NCBI GenBank assembly: GCA_036397995.1
Contig: DASWHX010000180.1
Coordinates: 1-5,171 of the forward strand
Direction: 5' to 3'
Length of the DNA stretch: 5,171 nucleotides
From: DASWHX01 sp036397995
GTDB taxonomy: Bacteria > Bacteroidota > Bacteroidia > Cytophagales > Cyclobacteriaceae
Position 1 is the first letter of the stretch; every line of letters begins with the position of its first letter. Positions 1-5,171 of the stretch are shown here, one piece after another. The notes beneath the pieces were generated by a model. That model saw only the letters and a list, made by a program, of their open reading frames with translations, was not told the origin of the DNA and searched no databases. The position numbers and the translations under genes are program-made.

Positions 1-36
1 CATTTATTCAATTAACCGCTTACGGAATTGGGTTTA

Positions 37-822
37 TTATCGAAGGTCTCCGCTATCTTTTTGGCAGAAGAAAATAATTTCATTTCTCTGCAAAGCATAT
101 CGCTTAATATCCTCATCAGACAGATAGGATGCATATTTATCGGCTTTCACACTAAAACCAACTTCCTTTAAACGATCCATATAATCCATTCCATATTTGC
201 GTACATGATCACCTTGGCCAAAAAGCCTTTCCCGGGCTATTGGATCCGTAATGGCCAGGTCTTCAATCGTTTCTTCAGGTAAGGGAAAATATAACGGTAT
301 CAGAAAAATGCCCCAGCCTCCCGGCTTCATTACGCGAAACAATTCACGCATCACGACCCTGTCATTCTCAACATGCTCCATCACATGATTGCAGATGATT
401 GCATCAAAAGAATTATTATCCAATGGAATATTGTGCAAATCAAATTTTAGATCTGCCAGATGCGACTCAAGATCTGCCGTTACATATTCCAGGTTTTTCA
501 TCTTACGGAATTTCTCCATAAGACATTGCTCCGGAGCTATATGCAGTAATTTTTTCCGGGCAGTAAAAAAATCGGTCATATCCTTCATATATAACCATAA
601 CAGACGATGTCTTTCAAGACTCAGACAATCGGGACATAATGCGTTTGCTCTCGGATTTTCACGTCCATAGGGCAAAAACTTTCGGTAACTCTTTCCTGAA
701 ATAGGACAAGTAACCTTGTTGCCCATGTAAAATATCGCAACTAGCCGAATCCCAGTAGGCGCCACCCGCTGGAGAAATGGTCTGGGAAAAACCCTTAGCA
801 TTAAGCTTATTAGCCTTTTCAA
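37..822 (-). CDS. Class I SAM-dependent methyltransferase with N-terminal cysteine-rich segment
   Basis: This 261-residue protein probably transfers a methyl group from S-adenosylmethionine; the substrate is not evident. Residues 1-33 form a basic/hydrophobic lead. A zinc-ribbon-like segment follows, with C39-P and C63-P-D-C66, then the SLERHR stretch at 68-73 seen in Bacteroidota methyltransferases of this type. The Rossmann core starts with KLLHIAPE (91-98, the position of SAM motif I), has an acidic D117 after the next strand, NSFDAIICNHVMEHV at 137-151 (motif II/post-II of Methyltransf_11-like enzymes), and RVMKPGG at 163-169. The hydrophobic strand GIFLIPLY follows. The start is uncertain. 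The frame opens after a TAA at 835-837, and the first candidate is TTG at 822, giving MKRLIS, which resembles related N-termini from memory. The first ATG is at 801 (residue 8). The gene is divergent from the sigma-factor operon, so it is probably unrelated in function. Family is confident, substrate unknown. Confidence 0.88.
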   Translation of the reverse strand: MKRLISLMLRVFPRPFLQRVAPTGIRLVAIFYMGNKVTCPISGKSYRKFLPYGRENPRANALCPDCLSLERHRLLWLYMKDMTDFFTARKKLLHIAPEQCLMEKFRKMKNLEYVTADLESHLADLKFDLHNIPLDNNSFDAIICNHVMEHVENDRVVMRELFRVMKPGGWGIFLIPLYFPLPEETIEDLAITDPIARERLFGQGDHVRKYGMDYMDRLKEVGFSVKADKYASYLSDEDIKRYALQRNEIIFFCQKDSGDLR

Positions 823-891
823 TGCAGAAAACTCTTATTTTTAACCTGATATTGGTTCAAAAATGCCTCAAAATAAGGGATAATTGAATTA

Positions 892-903
892 TTTGTAAAT
901 AAA
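892..903 (+). promoter_or_regulatory. Copy 1 of a 12-mer shared by both intergenic regions
   Basis: TTTGTAAATAAA occurs here and again at 3695-3706, on the same strand, upstream of the adaptor gene. At the second site its TTTG is the 3' half of a good TAnnTTTG -7 element. Here the preceding four bases are ATTA, so only the TTTG half matches. It may mark the promoter of the sigma-factor operon, about 60-70 nt before its start, but I find no TTG -33 element at the usual spacing. Confidence 0.3.
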
Positions 904-914
904 ATGGCACACAT

Positions 915-929
915 AGAACTTTTTGTTCT
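915..929. promoter_or_regulatory. Small perfect inverted repeat between divergent genes
   Basis: AGAAC (915-919) and GTTCT (925-929) are perfect reverse complements around five T residues. The element lies 35 nt before the first start of the sigma-factor gene and about 93 nt upstream of the methyltransferase start. It could be a small operator for a dimeric regulator or a weak hairpin in the leader of either transcript. The arms are only 5 bp, so a chance match is quite possible. Confidence 0.25.
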
Positions 930-963
930 CAGATACCATCCAAGAAGTGTAAAACAGTAGATT

Positions 964-1575
964 ATGTATGCAGAAACTTTGCTGGATATTGCAATGACAC
1001 ATGCTGATAACCTGATTCTCAAAGCTGCTAAAGGGGATATAGGTGCCTTTAACCAGCTGGTGAATCTTTGGTACAAGCGAATCTACAATTATGCATTAAA
1101 GTATTTCTGCGATCATGATATGGCTATGGAAATATCGCAAAAGACATTTATTACAGTGAATTTAAAACTTGAGACTTTAAGAGAACCGTCGAAATTCAAG
1201 CCCTGGATTTACAGGGTGGCTTCGAATCTTTGTCATGAGGAGGAGCGAAGAAGAAAACGGACTCACCTCAAAGTAACTTTTGATACCGAAAGCGATGAAG
1301 TACAAAATGTAGAAGGGACAGAATACAACCCGGACAGGACATTTCAGCAAAATGAATTAGCTGAAATTCTGTTAGATGCCTTGAGTTTAATTAATGAGGA
1401 ACAAAGAGAGATTGTAATAATGAAAGAATATGAAGGATTGAAATTTATTGAAATTGCGGAAATCCTTGAGATATCGGAGAACACAGCCAAATCGAGATTG
1501 TATTACGGCATTAGTGCCCTCCGGAAAATACTTGTAAAGAAAAATGTAACTAAAGACACAGTTTATTATGGCTAG
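964..1575 (+). CDS. ECF-family RNA polymerase sigma factor (sigma-70 regions 2 and 4)
   Basis: A 203-residue sigma factor with the two-domain architecture of group IV (ECF) sigmas; it should direct core RNA polymerase to a small regulon in response to an envelope signal. Region 2 spans about 27-98: AFNQLVNLWYKRIYNYAL, then DMAMEISQKTF (51-61, -10 recognition and core binding), then FKPWIYRVASNLC (78-90) and a basic run ERRRKR. A variable acidic linker covers about 105-128. Region 4 spans about 131-190, with LINEEQREIVIMKEYEGLKFIEIAEIL and the helix-turn-helix ISENTAKSRLYYGISALRK. There is no C-terminal extension. The start is ambiguous: ATG at 964, or ATG at 994 giving MTHADNLI, which puts the usual dozen or so residues before the GD-AF motif. 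Its last 8 nt overlap the next gene, which encodes a membrane anti-sigma candidate, as expected for a sigma/anti-sigma pair. Confidence 0.95.
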   Translation: MYAETLLDIAMTHADNLILKAAKGDIGAFNQLVNLWYKRIYNYALKYFCDHDMAMEISQKTFITVNLKLETLREPSKFKPWIYRVASNLCHEEERRRKRTHLKVTFDTESDEVQNVEGTEYNPDRTFQQNELAEILLDALSLINEEQREIVIMKEYEGLKFIEIAEILEISENTAKSRLYYGISALRKILVKKNVTKDTVYYG

Positions 1576-2395
1576 GAAATGGGAAAAAAGTGATTTGATT
1601 TCTTACCTGTATGGGGAAATTGATCCGGAAAGTAAAGCAGAGTTGGAAGTGGCACTGAATGAAGATTCCGGTCTGCAAAAAGATTTCAATGAAATAAAAG
1701 AAACCCGGGATATTATGGGAAGGCTTGGTGACAAGGAAGTGATTCCACCCCAAATATTATTTGAGGGAAAAGAATCCGCAATTTCAAAATTGAAACCATA
1801 TCGCACCTGGATGGCTGTTGCCGCCTCCATACTTTTTGTATTTCTCGTCGGTTATCTTACGGATGCTTCTATCAAAGTTTCCGGTAATGAGTTAACCTTA
1901 GCTTGGGGCAATGAAGATTCTTCCGAACGATTATTGACCAGGGAAGAAATGGATCAGATGATCAATGAAAAAGTAAAGGAACTGCAAGCCGGGACTAATC
2001 AGGATCTGGAGCGCCGATTCGAGAATTTTAGAGATGAAGTGGATGTAAGACTCGTAGATCTCCGAAATCAAAACAACAAGGAAATTATCAGAATGGTAAA
2101 TAATGAAACCAGTTCTCAAAGAGAGGAGCTTAATCTGCTGGTTCAGAATTTAAAGGATCAAAACCTGAAATCAATCGCGGAATTCATTGAGGTTAATAAT
2201 AAGGCACAAGAGCAAAATGTGCAGCGATTGCTGGCTGACTTTAGTTCGTTTATTAACCGGCAGCGCGTTGAGGATTTAACTATTATTGATCAAAATCTGA
2301 GGACACTCCGGGATAATTCAGAATCAAAATTTGAAGAGGCCGGTGTGCTTCTGGCCAGTATAATTAATTCAGTGAATTCAACAAGAAATGAATAA
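1568..2395 (+). CDS. Membrane anti-sigma factor candidate with extracytoplasmic coiled coil
   Basis: A 275-residue single-pass membrane protein that probably sequesters the upstream sigma factor at the membrane. Residues 1-79 are cytoplasmic and contain the DLISYLYGEIDPESKAELE segment (9-27) and following helices, the short helical layout of Bacteroidota anti-sigmas. The whole protein has no Cys and no His, so a zinc-binding (ZAS) HxxxCxxC motif is excluded. A transmembrane helix lies at about 80-97 (WMAVAASILFVFLVGYL). It is followed by a short beta-like stretch, IKVSGNELTLAWG (101-113), and then a long charged, Gln/Asn-rich helical region (about 122-270) with leucine and valine spaced as in a coiled coil. 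Positional evidence is strong: the ATG overlaps the sigma stop by 8 nt (ATGGCTAG), suggesting translational coupling. The C-terminal part (FINRQRVEDLTIIDQNLRTL) resembles a type I recall from other Bacteroidota anti-sigmas, which I could not verify here. Confidence 0.82.
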   Translation: MARKWEKSDLISYLYGEIDPESKAELEVALNEDSGLQKDFNEIKETRDIMGRLGDKEVIPPQILFEGKESAISKLKPYRTWMAVAASILFVFLVGYLTDASIKVSGNELTLAWGNEDSSERLLTREEMDQMINEKVKELQAGTNQDLERRFENFRDEVDVRLVDLRNQNNKEIIRMVNNETSSQREELNLLVQNLKDQNLKSIAEFIEVNNKAQEQNVQRLLADFSSFINRQRVEDLTIIDQNLRTLRDNSESKFEEAGVLLASIINSVNSTRNE

Positions 2396-3560
2396 GACTT
2401 TAATAATTACTAAAATGAAAAATGTAAAAACAAGTATTTGGGCGTTTTCCTTAATGCTGCTGACGGTAACCGCGTGGGCCCAAAGCTACGATGCTGCCAG
2501 AATGAAAACAGATCTGGAAATTGCGGAGGATATTCTTTCCAGGCTTGCTAATCAGGATGGAGAAAGAAGCTTCTGGGGCAGTAATGTAAATGGCACTTAC
2601 ATTGAAGGATATGGTGTAATACTCTCCTTGCCCAGCAACTTCTCTTCAAGACAAAGTGTCCATTGGGGAATAGGTTCATCCGGATCAGCTACGTACACAA
2701 TAGTAGGAGGCAAGAGGATAAGCATTGATCAAAGTAAATTGGATAGCCTGCAAGAAGCGACCAGGAACATGATCACTCAGGTAATGAAAACGTTTCTTGT
2801 AGATTATGCCGACCTGATTAATCAATTGAAAGCCGAAGATAAAATTATGGTGGTTCAAAAGAAATCAGATTTTAGCTATGCAGTTATCTCTGGGGAACGA
2901 GCAGTTATCTCTGAGGAACGAGACGGGGGTTTTTATTCCATCGACGAGGCGAAGCGGAATATGGGAGTTTCTGCTGAAATCCGTAAATCAGACCTGATCG
3001 ATTACAAGCAAGGAAAAATATCCAGGGATCAGGCTATGGGTAAAGTGGTAATGAATTATGATCTTGATGCATCAAGCAAAAAGGAGCCAGACCTGGAATT
3101 ATTCTCCAGCATAATTGGCCGGGCATTCAGATCAGATTTAACAGAAACTTACTGGACATCTTCTTCTCCATCATATGAAAGACTGGAAGGATTTGGAGTA
3201 ATTTATAACATGCGCGTATATTCCAGAAACAATCTGGGAAATGATTACTTCAGTATGCCAACTCTTGGTGAAGAAAAAATTTCCAGGGAAGAAGGTCTTA
3301 AGAAAGTAGAAGAAGCGTATCCCAAATTTGAAAAGGCAATACTGAATGCAATGGTTGAATACGGCAGGACAATCCGAAGTTTGAAAGAAGAGGAGAATCT
3401 GATGATAAAAGTACAACTAACCGAATGCAAGGGTTGTAATATGCCGGAGTCGATCGATCTTGCAGTAAAAAAATCTGTACTTACTCAGTTTGATCGGGGT
3501 CAACTGAGTTTAGAAAATGCGGTAAAGGGTGTCAAGATCACAAAATATCCATATAAGTAA
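2388..3560 (+). CDS. Exported protein of unknown function made of two tandem homologous domains
   Basis: I do not recognise a named family. The 390-residue protein has a Sec signal peptide: a basic MKNVK, a hydrophobic core IWAFSLMLLTVTAWA and a likely signal peptidase I cut after AWA (before Q31). No lipobox cysteine is present, so it should be soluble in the periplasm or further exported. The mature protein is an internal duplication. DLEIAEDILSRL (42-53) matches DLELFSSIIGRA (235-246), and YIEGYGVI (70-77) matches RLEGFGVI (264-271). DLIDYKQGKISRDQAMGKV (201-219) matches SVLTQFDRGQLSLENAVKG (362-380). Copy 1 carries an extra loop with a recent 7-codon duplication; copy 2 has C347-K-G-C350. 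The ATG at 2388 overlaps the anti-sigma stop by 8 nt. An ATG at 2415 gives a more standard signal peptide and may be the real start. Co-transcription suggests a role in the same envelope-signalling circuit, as sensor, target or feedback factor. Confidence 0.85.
   Translation: MNKTLIITKMKNVKTSIWAFSLMLLTVTAWAQSYDAARMKTDLEIAEDILSRLANQDGERSFWGSNVNGTYIEGYGVILSLPSNFSSRQSVHWGIGSSGSATYTIVGGKRISIDQSKLDSLQEATRNMITQVMKTFLVDYADLINQLKAEDKIMVVQKKSDFSYAVISGERAVISEERDGGFYSIDEAKRNMGVSAEIRKSDLIDYKQGKISRDQAMGKVVMNYDLDASSKKEPDLELFSSIIGRAFRSDLTETYWTSSSPSYERLEGFGVIYNMRVYSRNNLGNDYFSMPTLGEEKISREEGLKKVEEAYPKFEKAILNAMVEYGRTIRSLKEEENLMIKVQLTECKGCNMPESIDLAVKKSVLTQFDRGQLSLENAVKGVKITKYPYK
2511..3062 (+). repeat. Domain copy 1 of the tandem-duplicated exported protein
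   Basis: Protein-level repeat, residues about 42-225. Shared landmarks with copy 2, in the same order, are an N-terminal helix beginning DLE, an aromatic-W pair (F61 W62), the EGYGVI strand, a helix around FLVDYADLINQLKAEDKIMVV, and a C-terminal helix with YKQGKISRDQAMGKV. Copy 1 is longer because of an extra segment at about 160-192. DNA-level identity is low by eye, so the duplication is old. Confidence 0.8.
2880..2921 (+). repeat. 21-bp in-frame tandem duplication (two copies, 20/21 identical)
   Basis: Bases 2880-2900 and 2901-2921 are adjacent direct repeats that differ at one position (GGG versus GAG codon). They encode AVISGER and AVISEER, residues 165-171 and 172-178 of the exported protein. 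The length is a multiple of three, so the frame is kept. The near identity indicates a recent slippage or duplication event in the loop that is unique to domain copy 1. Confidence 0.9.
3090..3551 (+). repeat. Domain copy 2 of the tandem-duplicated exported protein
   Basis: Protein-level repeat, residues about 235-388. It parallels copy 1 with DLELFSSIIGRA, Y254 W255 (the counterpart of F61 W62), LEGFGVIY, VEYGRTIRSLKEEENLMI (the counterpart of VDYADLINQLKAEDKIMV) and FDRGQLSLENAVKGVKI. It lacks the copy 1 insertion and instead has a short ECKGC segment at the same point. The protein ends just after this copy, so the mature protein is essentially two domains. Confidence 0.8.
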
Positions 3561-3577
3561 AACAGTGCAAGTTCATT

Positions 3578-3620
3578 CGAAAAAGTGCCTTTAGAAATAC
3601 TGAAGGCACTTTTTCGTTTT
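3578..3620 (+). terminator. Strong intrinsic terminator after the sigma/anti-sigma operon
   Basis: The left arm CGAAAAAGTGCCTTTA (3578-3593) pairs with the right arm TGAAGGCACTTTTTCG (3601-3616) over 16 bp, with one G-U pair, around a 7-nt loop. The 3' side is U-rich within the arm and continues with four T after the stem. It starts 17 nt after the stop of the exported-protein gene and separates that operon from the adaptor gene. The A-run on the 5' side means that it could also work on the opposite strand. Confidence 0.9.
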
Positions 3621-3642
3621 CATCCGGATATATATTTTATAA

Positions 3643-3669
3643 ATGGTACTTGCATTATTTACATGGTAC
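3643..3669 (+). promoter_or_regulatory. Direct repeat ATGGTAC, 20-bp period, upstream of the adaptor promoter
   Basis: ATGGTAC occurs at 3643-3649 and 3663-3669, same orientation, start to start 20 bp, about two helical turns. The pair sits 22-48 bp upstream of the TAnnTTTG element, where an activator would bind, and could compensate for the missing -33 element. No regulator can be named from this, and 7-bp repeats can occur by chance. Confidence 0.3.
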
Positions 3670-3690
3670 AACACTTTATGAATTTAACCG

Positions 3691-3698
3691 TAACTTTG
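3691..3698 (+). promoter_or_regulatory. Bacteroidota-type -7 promoter element for the adaptor gene
   Basis: TAACTTTG is an exact match to the TAnnTTTG consensus of the Bacteroidota primary sigma factor. It lies 39 nt before the ATG at 3738, so transcription would start about 30-35 nt before the gene. I find no TTG at the expected 19-21 bp upstream, so the promoter is either weak, activator-dependent or read by another sigma factor. It lies after the terminator, in agreement with a separate transcription unit. Confidence 0.5.
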
Positions 3699-3706
3699 TA
3701 AATAAA
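3695..3706 (+). promoter_or_regulatory. Copy 2 of the 12-mer shared by both intergenic regions
   Basis: TTTGTAAATAAA, identical to 892-903 upstream of the sigma-factor operon. The first four bases are the TTTG of the -7 element at 3691-3698, and the rest would be the discriminator and start-site region. Its conservation at both places suggests a shared promoter type, although both regions are AT-rich. Confidence 0.3.
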
Positions 3707-3737
3707 TTAAGGTTACAACAATAACAACCTGATCAAA

Positions 3738-5147
3738 ATGAAGAAAAGTATTTTAATCGCCGCGGGTATAGTCGTAACAGTACTCATAGGCTATTTCGTA
3801 GTTAAAGGAAATAAGAATAAGGAGGCCGCTGAAATACTTGCAACTGTGAAGCAGGGTAAGTTCCTGGTTGAAATAGAAACAACCGGAGAACTGGAGGCAA
3901 AGAATTCGGTACAGATTTTGGGTCCGGCCGGCATTCGTAATTACCGGATATTTAATCTTTCCATTGAAAAAATTATTGAAGAAGGCACTGTAGTGAAGAA
4001 AGGGGATTGGGTGGCAGATCTGGATAAGTCGGAGTTGACAAATAAAATCAAGGATGCCCAGTCTGACCTCGATCAGAAAGAATCTCAGTATATTCAAACT
4101 CAGCTGGATACAGCACTACAGATGCGGCAGGCCAGGAATGAGCTGGTAAATCTTGAATATGGAGTTGAGGAAGCGGAAATTACCCTGGCGCAATCCCAAT
4201 TCGAACCCCCTGCAACAGTGAAACAGGCGGAGATCAATCTGGATAAAGCAAAAAGAGCATTTCAACAAGCCAGGGACAATTACAAAATTAAGCTCCAACA
4301 AAATAAGGCAAAGATGCAGGAAGTTGCCGCCTCATTGTCCAAAACCCGTAGAGAATATGACGGGATGCTGGATGTAATGAAATCATTCACCATCACCGCA
4401 CCGGAAGATGGAATGGTAATTTTCAGAAAGGGATGGGATGGAAAACCTATTAGAGAAGGCTCTCAGGTAAACGGATGGGATCCTGTGGTTGCCACACTTC
4501 CGGATTTGAACGTAATGATGTCAAAAACTTATGTCAACGAAGTGGATGTTAGAAAAATTAAGCCCGGACAACCGGTTGAGATTGGCCTTGATGCGTTCCC
4601 GGAAAAAAAATTGCGCGGTATGGTTATAAATGTGGCAAATGTGGGTGAGCAACGACCAAACAGCGATGCAAAGGTTTTCCAGGTGAACATTCAGGTGAGA
4701 GGTTCAGATCCGCTGCTCCGGCCTTCAATGACAACCAGTAATAATATTCTCACCATGGAGCTGGACAGCGTTTTATTTATTCCATTAGAGGCTTTATTTA
4801 ACCACAATGATTCAATCACATTTGTCTATAAGAAAGAAGGTCTGCGAACAACAAAGCAGGAGGTTGAAGTGGGCGAAACTAACGCGAATGAAGCAGTAAT
4901 TCTGGCTGGATTAAGTAGTGCAGACAAAGTTTTTGTTTCCACACCCTTAGGTCTGGAGAATGTTCCAGTGAATCTAATTCCCGAGATGGATGGCAAAAGA
5001 CTTAGAAAGGAAACGGAATTTGAGCCAATTGAATTGGAGCCCATGATAACTTTACCCAACGGTCAGGTAGTTCCTGCAAGCAGATTTAGGCGGCCTGGTC
5101 AAACCCCAGGAAGTACATCAGGTGCGCGTCCGCAAGGAGATAGATAA
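3738..5147 (+). CDS. HlyD/RND-type efflux periplasmic adaptor (membrane fusion protein)
   Basis: A 469-residue adaptor linking an inner-membrane transporter to an outer-membrane TolC-like channel. Residues 4-23 are an N-terminal signal anchor (ILIAAGIVVTVLIGYFVV). The first half of the lipoyl/barrel-sandwich domain follows, with ETTGELEAKNSVQI (46-59) and IIEEGTVVKKGDWVADLD (79-96). About 97-213 is a long alpha-hairpin rich in Glu, Gln and Lys, with its turn near FEPP (154-157). The second lipoyl half contains FTITAPEDGMVIF (216-228). The beta-barrel has VDVRKIKPGQPVEIGLDA (268-285), and the membrane-proximal part has FIPLEALF (346-353) and VILAGLSSADKVFVS. The tail after about 445 is Pro/Gly/Ser/Arg-rich and probably disordered. 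Length and domain order match the family. In Bacteroidota such adaptors usually precede ABC ATPase and MacB-like permease genes. Only 24 nt remain after the stop, ending in GGAAAGGTT with no start codon, so the partners are outside the window and the substrate is unknown. Confidence 0.93.
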   Translation: MKKSILIAAGIVVTVLIGYFVVKGNKNKEAAEILATVKQGKFLVEIETTGELEAKNSVQILGPAGIRNYRIFNLSIEKIIEEGTVVKKGDWVADLDKSELTNKIKDAQSDLDQKESQYIQTQLDTALQMRQARNELVNLEYGVEEAEITLAQSQFEPPATVKQAEINLDKAKRAFQQARDNYKIKLQQNKAKMQEVAASLSKTRREYDGMLDVMKSFTITAPEDGMVIFRKGWDGKPIREGSQVNGWDPVVATLPDLNVMMSKTYVNEVDVRKIKPGQPVEIGLDAFPEKKLRGMVINVANVGEQRPNSDAKVFQVNIQVRGSDPLLRPSMTTSNNILTMELDSVLFIPLEALFNHNDSITFVYKKEGLRTTKQEVEVGETNANEAVILAGLSSADKVFVSTPLGLENVPVNLIPEMDGKRLRKETEFEPIELEPMITLPNGQVVPASRFRRPGQTPGSTSGARPQGDR

Positions 5148-5171
5148 TTAAAGCAAAGTGTCGGAAAGGTT

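Noticed and set aside
9..30. Possible hairpin after the methyltransferase stop (CAATT, CCG / CGG, AATTG)
   Set aside because: The stem is only 5+3 bp with a 2-nt bulge and no T-tract follows on the minus strand, so I do not call a terminator.
389..670. Plus-strand open frame of 93 codons inside the methyltransferase gene
   Set aside because: It is antisense to a clear enzyme gene and has no recognisable domain; it is a coding shadow.
819..1076. Minus-strand open frame of 85 codons spanning the divergent region
   Set aside because: It overlaps the sigma-factor start and the methyltransferase start, has no family features and looks like translated AT-rich intergenic plus antisense sequence.
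1568..1807. Zinc-containing anti-sigma (ZAS) domain
   Set aside because: The protein contains no Cys or His at all, so the HxxxCxxC site is absent.
2388..2490. Lipoprotein signal in the exported protein
   Set aside because: No cysteine follows the hydrophobic core; the AWA-Q site fits signal peptidase I.
3709..3731. AGGTT/AACCT pairing in the adaptor gene leader
   Set aside because: It is a five-base stem with an 11-nt A-rich loop and no riboswitch-like features, too weak to report.
3753..4097. Minus-strand open frame of 114 codons inside the adaptor gene
   Set aside because: It is fully antisense to the well-supported adaptor, and its Phe/Ile/Cys-rich composition is typical of a shadow frame.

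Overview
The window looks like chromosomal DNA from a member of the Bacteroidota. The coding sequence is moderately AT-rich and the starts lack recognisable Shine-Dalgarno sequences. There is a good TAnnTTTG-type -7 element, and the proteins (zinc-ribbon-like methyltransferase, ECF sigma/anti-sigma pair, HlyD-type adaptor) have the style of that phylum. I cannot name a genus from sequence alone. I see no mobile element, RNA gene or CRISPR array.

Layout: (1) 37-822, minus strand: a class I SAM-dependent methyltransferase with a cysteine-rich N-terminal segment. (2) 823-963: a divergent intergenic region with a small inverted repeat and a 12-mer that recurs before the last gene. (3) 964-3560, plus strand: a tight three-gene operon in which both junctions overlap by 8 nt. 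It encodes an ECF sigma factor, a single-pass membrane anti-sigma candidate with no Cys or His and a long extracytoplasmic coiled coil, and a secreted protein of unknown function built from two diverged tandem copies of one domain. (4) 3561-3737: a strong intrinsic terminator, then a candidate promoter region for the next unit. (5) 3738-5147, plus strand: a HlyD/RND-type periplasmic adaptor, probably the first gene of an efflux or ABC-export operon that continues past the window edge.

How the genes may work together: the sigma factor and its membrane partner should form an envelope-signal switch. The co-transcribed exported duplicated protein is well placed to be a sensor, effector or feedback component of it. 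The adaptor is a separate transcription unit. A shared 12-mer (TTTGTAAATAAA) in both intergenic regions raises the untested possibility that one regulator or sigma factor acts on both. The three-gene module with the duplicated secreted protein is the least described part of the window.
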